From the NCBI RefSeq assembly GCF_000731315.1, contig NZ_HG938353.1:186001-250000 (forward strand): a stretch of 64,000 nt of DNA, read 5' to 3'. The notes beneath the pieces are model-generated. The model saw only the letters and a program-made list of their open reading frames with translations. It did no database searches and had not been told where the DNA came from. This document shows positions 25,039-34,505 of the stretch, in pieces. The translations under genes were made by a program, and so were the position numbers. The stretch comes from Neorhizobium galegae bv. orientalis str. HAMBI 540 (GTDB lineage: Bacteria > Pseudomonadota > Alphaproteobacteria > Rhizobiales > Rhizobiaceae). Position 1 is the stretch's first letter. Each line of letters begins with the position of its first letter.

Positions 25039-26805
25039 ATGTATCAGTCAGCGAAAATCGAAGACGACCGAAACCCCAAACCGGCAGCATCGCTCGCCGG
25101 CGCCGGTTCCGTGTCGACCGGATTGCGATCCGCCGTCCTCAAGATCGGCGCCCTCACGCTGGTTGGCGTCTTCTTGCCGTTGCTGTTCATTGATACGTTT
25201 CCGCATAAATTCAACGTTGAAACCAGGCTGAAGATCGAAACGGCGAGCGAGGCGGCGGTCAATGCGGCTGCTGCTGCATTGCGCTCGAAGGCCAGCCTCG
25301 ACAATGTCATCCGTGCCCTGAACCTTGGCCGCGACAGCGAATTCTCTGCCGACCGTCCGAGTGTCGTCAGGATCGTGTCCGATATTGTCTCCGGCGAGAC
25401 GATGACGGTATCGGAGGCTGAAAACCGGTTACGTGCGCGCCTTTCCCAGGCGATTGCCACTAGCTACGACCGCCGCACCGGCCGACTTGTGATTTCCGTT
25501 ACGGCGGAAGAGCCGGCCGAGGCGGCGCGCATCGCCAACATGCTCGTCAACACTTTCCACGACGAGATCGCCTTCTCCGGCACAGCGTCGTCCGCGCCGG
25601 TGGCGGAGAAGCTGCGCCAGACGCTTGAGCATGCAGAGGCCGCCCTTGCCGGTTTCATCGCCGAGACGGATGCGCAAAAGCTTGCCGAACTGCGCCGGAC
25701 CGAGGACAACGGGCAGCAGCTTGTCGCAGAGATAAACGAGGCGACGGCGCAGCTTGGCGACCTGAGACAGAAGGCGGCACAGGCCTCGGCCATGAAGCTC
25801 TCGGACGTGCTGAACAAGCCTCTGCCGGACAGTCTCGAATATACAGGCCTCGATTACCAGCGGCAGCGACATGTCGAGGCAAAGCTTGCCGTCGACCAGC
25901 TTTCGAGTGATCTCGGCCCGCGCCACCCGCGGCTTGCTGCGGCTCAAGCAGCACTGGCGGATGTCAAAAACGACATTCAGGACGCGCTGAAACAGCTTGG
26001 CGCCTCGCTTCGCCAGCAGGAGGCGGCGGCCGCCAAACATCTGGCCGATCTAAAGGCGAAGCAGGTAAAGAAGCCTGACGACAAGGAAATTACCGAATCC
26101 GCGGCGCGGCTGACGGCGCTCGAGACTGCGGTCGACGAGGCTCGGCGGAACTATCTCGACGCGCTTCATGGCACCGAGACGAAGGCATCGACGGCCAAGG
26201 TGACCGTGCTGGTTCCGGCCGAGGCAGCAGCGGCGGCAGCTCTTGGCCCCTCGTTGGCCGAGGTTTCGGGCATCGGTGCGCTGATCGGCTTCTCCCTCGG
26301 CATCGGGCTCGCCTTCGTGACCCGGGGCAGGCGCTTCCCCACGCCTTCGGCAATCTCGACGGAGGAACTGGACCCCACCGACGAGCCCGCGCTGATGATC
26401 GATCGGGACCTGCTGGCAGAGCATCTGGACGAGCAGGACTTTTTTTCCGAGGAACAGGATCCGGCCTACGATCTGCCGGGCTACGATCGACCAGACTACG
26501 AGCAGCGGCCCTGGCGCCCGCGCCATCCGGCGCCGGTCAATGACAGCCCGCTTGCCGATCACATCCGTGAGATGCTGATGGCCAGTCGTCGTCCCGCAGC
26601 GGAGGCTGAGCTTCCGCCGCTGGTCGCGGCCGTCATGGCCGGCCGTCTTGCCGATGCCCCCTCCTATGGCGCAGCCCGTCGTCCGACTCCTTCGCCGGAG
26701 GAGGTCCGCAAGGCCGAAGAACTTCGCGAGCTTCGCCGCGACATGGCGGAATTGCGTGAACGAGTGCAGGTCTATTCTGCGCGCCGGAATACCTCCCGAG
26801 GATAA
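25039..26805 (+). CDS. Wzz/GumC-like polysaccharide co-polymerase without kinase domain
   Basis: Protein of 588 aa with a membrane helix at about residues 34-54 (LKIGALTLVGVFLPLLFID), a long periplasmic coiled-coil region (about 180-380) and a second helix near residue 410 (VSGIGALIGFSLGIGLAFV). This is the layout of chain-length determinant proteins (Wzz, GumC, ExoP N-half). The C-terminal 160 residues are acidic, Pro/Tyr-rich and appear disordered; no Walker A or tyrosine kinase domain follows. It starts 95 bases after the WecG-like gene, and no other polysaccharide gene is nearby. Confidence 0.75.
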   Translation: MYQSAKIEDDRNPKPAASLAGAGSVSTGLRSAVLKIGALTLVGVFLPLLFIDTFPHKFNVETRLKIETASEAAVNAAAAALRSKASLDNVIRALNLGRDSEFSADRPSVVRIVSDIVSGETMTVSEAENRLRARLSQAIATSYDRRTGRLVISVTAEEPAEAARIANMLVNTFHDEIAFSGTASSAPVAEKLRQTLEHAEAALAGFIAETDAQKLAELRRTEDNGQQLVAEINEATAQLGDLRQKAAQASAMKLSDVLNKPLPDSLEYTGLDYQRQRHVEAKLAVDQLSSDLGPRHPRLAAAQAALADVKNDIQDALKQLGASLRQQEAAAAKHLADLKAKQVKKPDDKEITESAARLTALETAVDEARRNYLDALHGTETKASTAKVTVLVPAEAAAAAALGPSLAEVSGIGALIGFSLGIGLAFVTRGRRFPTPSAISTEELDPTDEPALMIDRDLLAEHLDEQDFFSEEQDPAYDLPGYDRPDYEQRPWRPRHPAPVNDSPLADHIREMLMASRRPAAEAELPPLVAAVMAGRLADAPSYGAARRPTPSPEEVRKAEELRELRRDMAELRERVQVYSARRNTSRG

Positions 26806-26923
26806 GACCTGCGACATCGAATCCGCTTGCATTTGCTGTCTGCGACCAGCATAGGGCGTTGGCGGGCAAATTCAGAACATGCTCCATGTATACATTGGTG
26901 GCGGTTTCAAGCGGGAGGTACGC

Positions 26924-27823
26924 ATGGCTGTGGTGATCGATGGTAAAGAAGCGGCGGCATCCGTTATCGCTGCCGTGACCCAGGCGTCGGGCTCTCTCGA
27001 ACACGAAACCGGCCTCAAGCCAGGCCTCGCGGTCGTCATCGTCGGCGACGATCCGGCAAGCCATGCCTATGTCAATTCCAAGAGCAAGATGGCCAAGCAG
27101 TGTGGGTTCAACTCGATCCAGCACAGCCTGCCTGAAGACACCACCCAGGAGACGCTGGAAAAGCTGGTGGCGGAGCTCAACGCCGATCCGGCCATCAACG
27201 GCATTCTCGTCCAGCTGCCGCTGCCGAAACACCTGAACGCAGAGCCTGTCATCCTGTCGATCTCGCCGGAAAAGGACGTCGATGGCCTGCACGTCGTCAA
27301 CGCCGGCAAGATCGCCACAGGCGACCTGGAGACCGGCTTGATCTCCTGCACCCCTGCCGGCGCCATGCTGCTGGTCAACCGTATACATGGGCGTGACCTT
27401 TCGGGCCTCAACGCCGTCGTCATCGGTCGTTCCAACCTGTTCGGCAAGCCGATGGGCCTGCTGCTCCTGGCAGCCAATGCGACCGTTACCATGGCGCATT
27501 CGAAAACTAAGGATCTCGCCGGCGTCTGCCGCAATGCCGATATCCTGGTCGCCGCCGTCGGCCGCCCGCAGATGGTCAAGGCCGACTGGGTGAAGCCCGG
27601 GGCAACCGTCATTGATGTCGGCATCAACCGCGTTGCCGCCCCCGACAAGGGCGAGGGCAAGTCCCGGCTGGTCGGCGACGTGGCCTATGCGGAAGCCGCT
27701 GAAGTCGCTGGCGCCATCACCCCGGTCCCCGGCGGCGTCGGCCCAATGACCATCGCAATGTTGATGGCCAACACGGTGATCGCCGCCTATCGCACGGCCG
27801 GCAAAACCGCACCTAGGTTCTGA
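26924..27823 (+). CDS. folD: FolD: methylenetetrahydrofolate dehydrogenase / methenyltetrahydrofolate cyclohydrolase
   Basis: Cytosolic bifunctional enzyme of one-carbon metabolism (299 aa): oxidises 5,10-methylene-THF to methenyl-THF with NADP and hydrolyses it to 10-formyl-THF. ATG 26924 was chosen over an upstream in-frame start at 26879 because GGGAGG lies five bases before it. Family marks: [19 protein letters not shown] with the catalytic YVNSK lysine, [12 protein letters not shown], the nucleotide-binding [13 protein letters not shown] and the C-terminal [15 protein letters not shown]. It stands alone between the polysaccharide pair and the agl cluster. Confidence 0.97.
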   Translation: MAVVIDGKEAAASVIAAVTQASGSLEHETGLKPGLAVVIVGDDPASHAYVNSKSKMAKQCGFNSIQHSLPEDTTQETLEKLVAELNADPAINGILVQLPLPKHLNAEPVILSISPEKDVDGLHVVNAGKIATGDLETGLISCTPAGAMLLVNRIHGRDLSGLNAVVIGRSNLFGKPMGLLLLAANATVTMAHSKTKDLAGVCRNADILVAAVGRPQMVKADWVKPGATVIDVGINRVAAPDKGEGKSRLVGDVAYAEAAEVAGAITPVPGGVGPMTIAMLMANTVIAAYRTAGKTAPRF

Positions 27824-27960
27824 TCCTGCGGGAACGGATTTTTTCATTTGTTCCACGCGGCCTGCGCAGGGGTTGACTCCTCCGCGAGAGCGTTAAATCT
27901 CTCCCATGTTGTGAACTCCCGGCAAGGTAGCAAAAGTCGGGACAACGGGAGGATTATTTC

Positions 27961-29322
27961 ATGAAGGCATCATTTTGGATCGGTACTGCGCTGGCAGCGC
28001 TCGTGGCCGGCGGCGCAGTTGCTCAGGAGCTGAAATTCGCGCCCGGCCAGGATTCTAAATTTACCTGGAAGAGCTATGAGGATTTCAAGGCTGCCCACGC
28101 CAATCTCAAAGGGCAGAGCCTGACGCTTTTCGGCCCTTGGCGCGGCGAGGACGAAGTGCTGTTCAACAGCGTTCTGGCCTATTTCAACGCTGCGACCGGC
28201 ATCAACGGCCGCTATTCCTCCTCGGAAAACTACGAGCAGCAGATCGTCATCGATACGCAGGCCGGTTCTCCGCCGAACATCGCCATCATCCCGCAGCCCG
28301 GCCTTCTGGCCGATCTTGCCGCCAAGGGGTTCCTGACCTCGCTCGGCCAGGAGAACTCCGACTGGGTCAAGACCAACTACGGCTCTGGCGGAGACTGGAT
28401 CCGTTATGGCACCTACAAGGGCAAGGACGGCAAGGAGGCCTATTTCGGCTTCCCCTTCAAGGCCGATTTCAAATCCATGGTCTGGTATGTGCCCGAAAAC
28501 TTCGAGGAAGCCGGTTATGAAGTTCCGAAGACCATGGAGGACCTGATCAAGCTCAGCGACCAGATCGTTAAGGACGGCGGGGTTCCGTGGTGCATCGGTC
28601 TCGGCTCCGGCGGCGCGACGGGCTGGCCGGCGACCGACTGGGTCGAGGACATGATGTTGCGCACCCAGAAGCCGGAAGTCTACGACAAGTGGGTGAGCAA
28701 TGAAGTCAAGTTCAATGATCCGGCTGTTATTGGCGCGATCGATGAATTCGGCAAGTTCGCCAAAAATCCGAAATATGTCAGCGGTGGAGTTGCGGCCGTT
28801 TCCTCCACCGACTTCCGCGACAGCCCGAAGGGCCTCTTCGGCATTCCGCCGAAATGCTACCTGCATCATCAGGCATCCTTCGTGCCGTCCTTCTTCCCGC
28901 CGGATACGAAGCTCGGCACCGACGCCGACTTCTTCTATCTGCCGACCTATGCTTCGAAGCCGGAGCTCGGAACGCCGGTTCTCGGTGCCGGCACGATGTT
29001 TGCCATCACCAAGGATTCGCCTGCCGCCAAGGCCTTCATCGAATTCCTGAAAACGCCGATTGCCCACGAGGTCTGGATGGCGCAGTCGTCGTTCCTGACG
29101 CCGTTCAAGGGTGCCAATCCGAATGCCTATGCCAATGATGTCCTGAAGAAGCAGGGCGAACTTCTGACCACCGCCACGACCTTCCGCTTCGATGCTTCCG
29201 ACCTGATGCCGGGCAAGATCGGCGCCGGTGCGTTCTGGACCGGCATGATCGATTATGTCGGAGGCAAGGACGCCAAGACCGTCGCGACCGATATTCAGAA
29301 GGCTTGGGACGGTTTGAAATAA
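27961..29322 (+). CDS. aglE: Alpha-glucoside ABC transporter, substrate-binding protein AglE
   Basis: Periplasmic solute-binding protein (453 aa) with a signal peptide of about 20 residues ending VAQE. It captures alpha-glucosides such as sucrose, maltose and trehalose (known for S. meliloti AglE). It belongs to the extracellular solute-binding family 1; segments such as LTLFGPWRGEDEVLF and GAGTMFAITKDSPAAKAF fit. RBS GGGAGG lies nine bases upstream. It is first of aglE-aglF-aglG-aglA-aglK. The LacI-type regulator gene aglR found upstream in S. meliloti is not present here. Confidence 0.93.
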   Translation: MKASFWIGTALAALVAGGAVAQELKFAPGQDSKFTWKSYEDFKAAHANLKGQSLTLFGPWRGEDEVLFNSVLAYFNAATGINGRYSSSENYEQQIVIDTQAGSPPNIAIIPQPGLLADLAAKGFLTSLGQENSDWVKTNYGSGGDWIRYGTYKGKDGKEAYFGFPFKADFKSMVWYVPENFEEAGYEVPKTMEDLIKLSDQIVKDGGVPWCIGLGSGGATGWPATDWVEDMMLRTQKPEVYDKWVSNEVKFNDPAVIGAIDEFGKFAKNPKYVSGGVAAVSSTDFRDSPKGLFGIPPKCYLHHQASFVPSFFPPDTKLGTDADFFYLPTYASKPELGTPVLGAGTMFAITKDSPAAKAFIEFLKTPIAHEVWMAQSSFLTPFKGANPNAYANDVLKKQGELLTTATTFRFDASDLMPGKIGAGAFWTGMIDYVGGKDAKTVATDIQKAWDGLK

Positions 29323-29349
29323 GCCTCCCCCAGTAGGCTCTCAAATACG

Positions 29350-29372
29350 ACCGCGCCGGAGGCCGGCGCGGT
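29350..29372 (+). promoter_or_regulatory. Hairpin between aglE and aglF
   Basis: Perfect 10-bp stem ACCGCGCCGG / CCGGCGCGGT with an AGG loop and no T-run (GTACAATAAAAAG follows). It lies in the 92-base gap after the binding-protein gene. As for malE-malF in enteric bacteria, such a hairpin may protect the aglE message and lower expression of the permease genes (inference). Confidence 0.6.
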
Positions 29373-29414
29373 ACAATAAAAAGCTACGCATAAAACGGTG
29401 AAAAGGGGAGAGCC

Positions 29415-30428
29415 ATGATATCGCAGATCGTTTCAGCCGTCGGCGTCGTGATCGCCGGCGTTTTCGTCTGTGCCTTATATTACTGGCTCTCCGATAAAAT
29501 CCTGCAGATCGTCGTTCCCGTGCCGGTGGACAATGTCCGCGCCGCCTCCGTCAACCTCAATCGCCGCGCCATGGTGCGTCCCTGGTTGTTTCTCGGACCG
29601 GCATTGATCTTGCTGGTCGTCTATCTCGTTTATCCGGTCGTCGCGACCTTCATCCTTTCCTTCTACGACCGGTCGGGCGGCAATTTCGTCGGCCTCGCGA
29701 ATTATCGCTGGGCTATCCAGGACGCGCAGTTCCGCCAGTCCATCTTCAACAACATCCTCTGGCTCGCCGTGGTGCCGGCGGCATGTACCTTCTTCGGCCT
29801 CGTCATCGCGGTGCTGACCGACCGCATCTGGTGGGGCAATCTCGCCAAAAGCCTGATCTTCATGCCGATGGCGATTTCCTTCGTCGGCGCTTCGGTCATC
29901 TGGAAGTTCATCTACGAATATCGTGGTGGCAGCGAAACGCAGATCGGCCTCCTCAACGCCATCGTGCAGGCCATTGGCGGCTCTCCGCAGGTGTGGATCT
30001 CGCTGCCGTTCTGGAACAACTTTTTCCTGATGGCGATCCTCATCTGGATCCAGACCGGCTTTGCCATGGTCATCCTCTCGGCCGCACTTCGTGGCATCCC
30101 CGAGGAGACGATCGAGGCCGCAGTGATCGACGGCGCCAGCGGCTGGCAGATCTTCTGGAAGATCATGGTGCCGCAGATCTGGGGCACGATCGCCGTCGTC
30201 TGGACGACGATCACCATTCTGGTGCTGAAGGTCTTCGATATCGTGCTGACCATGACCAACGGCCAGTGGAACACCATGGTTCTGGCAAACCTGATGTTCG
30301 ACTGGATGTTCCGCGGCGGGGGCGACAGCGGACGAAGTGCGGTCATCGCGCTGATCATCATGGCCGCCGTCACCCCAATCATGATCTGGAACATCCGCCA
30401 GGCGAACAAGGAAATGGGAGGCCATTGA
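29415..30428 (+). CDS. aglF: Alpha-glucoside ABC transporter, permease AglF
   Basis: Inner-membrane permease (337 aa) of the MalF type. An extra N-terminal helix (residues 6-28) and a main block of six helices are visible. The EAA loop that contacts the ATPase is present as EAAVIDGASGWQIFWKIMVP near residue 235. A strong AAGGGGAG lies upstream. It is followed by aglG one base later. Confidence 0.94.
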   Translation: MISQIVSAVGVVIAGVFVCALYYWLSDKILQIVVPVPVDNVRAASVNLNRRAMVRPWLFLGPALILLVVYLVYPVVATFILSFYDRSGGNFVGLANYRWAIQDAQFRQSIFNNILWLAVVPAACTFFGLVIAVLTDRIWWGNLAKSLIFMPMAISFVGASVIWKFIYEYRGGSETQIGLLNAIVQAIGGSPQVWISLPFWNNFFLMAILIWIQTGFAMVILSAALRGIPEETIEAAVIDGASGWQIFWKIMVPQIWGTIAVVWTTITILVLKVFDIVLTMTNGQWNTMVLANLMFDWMFRGGGDSGRSAVIALIIMAAVTPIMIWNIRQANKEMGGH

Positions 30429-30429
30429 G

Positions 30430-31587
30430 ATGAGCGTAGTTGTAAGCCTTCGCCGTATCGGCCTTCCACGCCTCATCGTCCACGCCTCCGTCCTCGTCAT
30501 CTGCTTCATCTGGCTGATCCCGACGCTCGGCATCCTCGTCACGTCCTTTCGAGAGGCGGGCCAGATTACAGCTTCGGGTTGGTGGACCGCCTTTACGGGC
30601 GCCGCCGAGACGAGCGCCGCCCGCCTCGGTGAGCCTTCGACAGCCAAGCAGAATGGTACGAGCTACGTCATTTCCGGTTCCGTCTTCGAAGGCAGGAAGG
30701 GCGGCACCGTGCGCGCCTTCGGCACCCGCGTCGCCGCTCCAACCGAGTTTGCAGCAGGAAAGCCCGCCGATATCGGCGACGGCGAGACGCTGACCATCAA
30801 CGAGGACGGCAGTTATACCTATTCCAAGAACGCGCCTTTCGAGGGCCGCGGCAAACGCGTCTACCTATCCGTCGCGACGCCGCCATCCTTCACCACCGAA
30901 AATTACCGCACGGTGCTGACCTCTCAAGGGATAGGCCAGTCCTTCGTCAACTCCCTGACGGTCGCGGTTCCCGCAACGATCATTCCGATCCTGATCGCAG
31001 CCTTTGCCGCCTACGCTCTGTCCTGGATGGAATTTCCCGGGCGCGCCCTCATCATCGCCCTGGTGGTGGGGCTGATCGTCGTACCCTTACAGATGTCGCT
31101 CATTCCGCTCCTGAAGATGTATAACGAGATCGGTAATTTCTTCGGCGTGCCGTCTCGCAGTTATGCGGGCATCTGGCTTGCGCACTCCGCCTTCGGCATG
31201 CCGCTCGCGATCTATCTTTTGCGCAACTACATTTCCGGCCTGCCGCGGGAAATCATCGAATCCGCCCGCGTAGACGGCGCCAGCGATTTCGAAATCTTCG
31301 TCAAGATCATCCTGCCGCTGTCATTTCCGGCGCTCGCATCCTTCTCGATCTTCCAGTTCCTGTGGACCTGGAACGACCTCCTCGTCGCCATGGTCTTCCT
31401 CGGAACCGGCAAGGATCAGCTGGTCCTCACCGGCGCTCTGAACGCGCTTCTGGGCTCAATGGGTGGAAAGTGGGAAATCCTGACGGCCTCGGCCTTCATA
31501 ACGATCGTCGTGCCGATTATCGTCTTTTTCGCCCTTCAGCGATATCTCGTCCGCGGACTGCTTGCCGGCTCCGTCAAGGGCGGCTGA
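30430..31587 (+). CDS. aglG: Alpha-glucoside ABC transporter, permease AglG, with a large periplasmic insertion
   Basis: Inner-membrane permease (385 aa) of the MalG type. The first helix (residues 15-38, HASVLVICFIWLIPTLGILV) is followed by a periplasmic region of about 110 residues (GEPSTAKQNGTSYVISGS, TLTINEDGSYTYSKNAPF) before the second helix near residue 170. MalG-type proteins are usually about 280 aa, so this loop accounts for the extra length. The EAA motif is ESARVDGASDFEIFVKIILP. Confidence 0.93.
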   Translation: MSVVVSLRRIGLPRLIVHASVLVICFIWLIPTLGILVTSFREAGQITASGWWTAFTGAAETSAARLGEPSTAKQNGTSYVISGSVFEGRKGGTVRAFGTRVAAPTEFAAGKPADIGDGETLTINEDGSYTYSKNAPFEGRGKRVYLSVATPPSFTTENYRTVLTSQGIGQSFVNSLTVAVPATIIPILIAAFAAYALSWMEFPGRALIIALVVGLIVVPLQMSLIPLLKMYNEIGNFFGVPSRSYAGIWLAHSAFGMPLAIYLLRNYISGLPREIIESARVDGASDFEIFVKIILPLSFPALASFSIFQFLWTWNDLLVAMVFLGTGKDQLVLTGALNALLGSMGGKWEILTASAFITIVVPIIVFFALQRYLVRGLLAGSVKGG

Positions 31588-31615
31588 TCAACATCGAACG
31601 ACAACAGGACATTGA

Positions 31616-33271
31616 ATGAGCGTTTCAGCAGAAGCCCCCGCAGCACCGGACAAGGACTGGTGGCGGGGGGCCGTTATTTATCAGATTTACCCGCGCTCCT
31701 ATCAGGACTCGAACGGCGACGGCATCGGCGATCTGAAGGGCATCACCGCCCGCCTGCCACATGTCGCAGCGCTCGGCGCGGACGCCATCTGGATCTCGCC
31801 CTTCTTTCCGTCGCCGATGCGGGATTTCGGCTACGACGTCTCGAACTATACGGATGTCGATCCGATGTTCGGCTCGCTGTCGGATTTTGATGGTCTGATT
31901 TCCGAGGCGCACCGGCTCGGCATCAAGGTGATGATCGATCTCGTGATGTCGCACAGCTCCGACCAGCATCACTGGTTCATCGAGAGCCGGTCGAGCCGCT
32001 TCAATCCCAAGGCGGACTGGTACGTCTGGGCCGATGCCAGGCCGGACGGCACGCCACCCAATAACTGGCTGTCGATCTTCGGCGGGTCGGCCTGGCATTG
32101 GGACCCGACGCGCATGCAATATTACATGCACAACTTCCTGACCTCGCAGCCGGACCTCAATCTGCACAATCCGGAAGTCCAGGATGCGCTGCTCGACATG
32201 ACCCGATTCTGGCTGAAGCGCGGCGTCGACGGTTTCCGGCTCGACACGATCAACTTCTATTTCCATGACAAGGACTTGCGCGATAACCCGGCGCTCGATC
32301 CCTCGCGCCGCAACGCCTCCACGGCGCCGGCCGTGAACCCCTATAACTTCCAGGAGCATCTCTACGACAAGAACCGGCCGGAGAACCTGGAATTCCTGCG
32401 GCGTTTCCGCGCCGTGCTCGACGAGTTTCCGGCGATTGCCGCCGTCGGCGAGGTCGGCGACAGCCAACGGGGCCTGGAGATCGTCGGCGAATATACGTCC
32501 GGCAACGACAAGATGCAGATGTGCTACGCGTTCGAATTCCTGGCGCCCGATCCGCTGACGCCGGCGCGGGTCTCCGAGGTGCAAAAGGCATTCTCTATCG
32601 CTGCACCGGATGGCTGGGCCTGCTGGGCCTTTTCCAACCACGATGTAGTGCGCCATGTCAGCAGATGGGGCCACGACGTTCTCGATCGCGACAGTTACGC
32701 CAAGATGGCGTCCGCCATCCTGATGTCCCAGCGCGGCTCGGTCTGCATCTATCAGGGCGAGGAACTTGGATTGACCGAGGCCGACATCGCCTATGCCGAC
32801 CTTCAGGATCCCTACGGCATTCAGTTCTGGCCGGAATTCAAGGGCCGCGACGGCTGCCGCACGCCGATGGTCTGGGACAGCCAGGCACTGCAGGCGGGCT
32901 TCTCGACGGCAGAAAAAACCTGGCTGCCTATCCCGGTCGAGCATCAGCTTCGGGCCGTGGGCGCTCAGTACGGCGATCCAGCATCTGTTCTGGAACAGTA
33001 CCGACGGTTCCTCGCCTTCCGCAAGCAGCACCCGGCTTTTGCCAAGGGCGAGATCGAATTCCTGGCCGAGGACGGCGCCGTTCTCGGCTACAAGCGCCAA
33101 TATGGAAACGAGACGGTGCTTTGCCTGTTCAACATGAGCGCGGCGGAAACGGCAACCGAGCTGCCGGCCGGCGATTGGGAAGTGCTGACTGGCCACGGCT
33201 TCGAAAGCGGGCTTGAAGGCAGGCGTGTCGAATTACCGGCCTGGGGGGCGTTCTTCGCCCATCACGCATAA
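31616..33271 (+). CDS. aglA: Alpha-glucosidase AglA (glycoside hydrolase family 13)
   Basis: Cytosolic exo-alpha-1,4-glucosidase (551 aa) that splits imported alpha-glucosides. The GH13 conserved regions are present: DLVMSHSSDQHHWF, GFRLDTINFYFHD with the catalytic nucleophile Asp, AAVGEVGDSQRG with the acid/base Glu, and FSNHDVVRHVSRW with the transition-state-stabilising Asp. The length is typical for oligo-1,6-glucosidase-type enzymes. The gene lies 28 bases after aglG and 22 bases before aglK. Confidence 0.95.
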   Translation: MSVSAEAPAAPDKDWWRGAVIYQIYPRSYQDSNGDGIGDLKGITARLPHVAALGADAIWISPFFPSPMRDFGYDVSNYTDVDPMFGSLSDFDGLISEAHRLGIKVMIDLVMSHSSDQHHWFIESRSSRFNPKADWYVWADARPDGTPPNNWLSIFGGSAWHWDPTRMQYYMHNFLTSQPDLNLHNPEVQDALLDMTRFWLKRGVDGFRLDTINFYFHDKDLRDNPALDPSRRNASTAPAVNPYNFQEHLYDKNRPENLEFLRRFRAVLDEFPAIAAVGEVGDSQRGLEIVGEYTSGNDKMQMCYAFEFLAPDPLTPARVSEVQKAFSIAAPDGWACWAFSNHDVVRHVSRWGHDVLDRDSYAKMASAILMSQRGSVCIYQGEELGLTEADIAYADLQDPYGIQFWPEFKGRDGCRTPMVWDSQALQAGFSTAEKTWLPIPVEHQLRAVGAQYGDPASVLEQYRRFLAFRKQHPAFAKGEIEFLAEDGAVLGYKRQYGNETVLCLFNMSAAETATELPAGDWEVLTGHGFESGLEGRRVELPAWGAFFAHHA

Positions 33272-33293
33272 CGGGAACAAAGGGGAGGAAAAC

Positions 33294-34382
33294 ATGGCTG
33301 GTGTCGTTCTGAAAGATATCCGCAAGGCCTATGGCCAGGTGAAGGTGCTGCATGGCATCGACCTGGAGATCACCCAGGGCGAGTTCGTGGTGTTTGTCGG
33401 GCCGTCAGGCTGCGGCAAGTCCACGCTGCTGCGGATGATCTCCGGCCTTGAAAGCATCACCGGCGGCGAGATGTTCATCGACGGCCAACTCGTCAATGAC
33501 GTGCCGCCGTCGCGGCGCGGCATCGCCATGGTCTTCCAGTCCTACGCGCTTTATCCGCATATGACGGTCTACGACAACATGGCCTTCGGTATGCGGATTG
33601 CCAAGGAAAGCCGTGACGAGATCGACCGCCGCGTGCGTGCGGCGGGAGACATCCTCCAGCTCACACCCTATCTCGACCGCCTGCCGAAGGCGTTATCTGG
33701 CGGCCAGCGCCAGCGCGTTGCCATCGGCCGCGCCATCTGCCGCAATCCGAAGGTCTTCCTATTCGACGAACCGCTCTCCAACCTCGACGCAGCCTTGCGC
33801 GTTGCCACCCGCATCGAGATCGCCAAGCTCAAGGATTCGATGCCGGATACGACGATGGTCTACGTCACCCACGATCAGGTGGAGGCGATGACGCTCGCCG
33901 ACCGCATCGTCGTTCTCTCGGCCGGACATATCGAACAGGTCGGCCCGCCGCTCGAACTTTACGAGCGGCCGCAGAACCTCTTCGTCGCCCGCTTCATCGG
34001 CTCGCCGGCGATGAACATCATCCCGGCCACCGTGACGGAGACCGGCGAGGCGACCACGGTGTCGCTGAAGGGTGGAAAATCGGTGCGCATGCCGGTGCCG
34101 ACGGCGGCTTCGGAAAAGGGCAAGACCGCCAGTTTCGGGGTGCGGCCGGAAGATTTGTCGATTGCATCAGGCGAGGATTATCTCTTCGAAGGCCAGATCG
34201 CGATCATCGAGGCGCTCGGCGAGGTGACGCTGCTTTACATCGAAGGATTGGCTGATCAAGAACCGATCATCGCCAAGATTCCCGGCATTCTGCAGGTGAA
34301 GAAGGGCGATACGATGCGCTTTTCAGCAGACCTCAAGAAACTGCACCTCTTCGATGCAGAAGGTAAGGCCTATCGCATATAG
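33294..34382 (+). CDS. aglK: Alpha-glucoside ABC transporter, ATPase AglK
   Basis: Cytosolic nucleotide-binding subunit (362 aa) of the MalK/MsmK class. Walker A GPSGCGKST, signature LSGGQRQRVAIGRA, Walker B VFLFDEPLSNLD and the H-loop VTHDQVEAM are all intact. The C-terminal 120 residues form the TOBE/OB regulatory region. ATG 33294 was chosen over the longer in-frame start at 33213 because GGGGAGG lies just upstream and the N-terminus then matches the family. It completes the agl operon. Confidence 0.95.
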   Translation: MAGVVLKDIRKAYGQVKVLHGIDLEITQGEFVVFVGPSGCGKSTLLRMISGLESITGGEMFIDGQLVNDVPPSRRGIAMVFQSYALYPHMTVYDNMAFGMRIAKESRDEIDRRVRAAGDILQLTPYLDRLPKALSGGQRQRVAIGRAICRNPKVFLFDEPLSNLDAALRVATRIEIAKLKDSMPDTTMVYVTHDQVEAMTLADRIVVLSAGHIEQVGPPLELYERPQNLFVARFIGSPAMNIIPATVTETGEATTVSLKGGKSVRMPVPTAASEKGKTASFGVRPEDLSIASGEDYLFEGQIAIIEALGEVTLLYIEGLADQEPIIAKIPGILQVKKGDTMRFSADLKKLHLFDAEGKAYRI

Positions 34383-34505
34383 GAGTAACCGTCTGTTTAC
34401 TGTGATTTTGCGATCTGCATTTGGAGTTGTCCTGATTCGGGACTTCAAAACGCTCTGTTAAATTTCGCCGGCTAGCTTTCTCCTGTAAAGAAATGGAGGG
34501 ATGTC

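Noticed and set aside
24299..26805. A full capsule or exopolysaccharide locus
   Set aside because: Only two genes are present and no polymerase, flippase or export ATPase follows; folD and agl genes come next.
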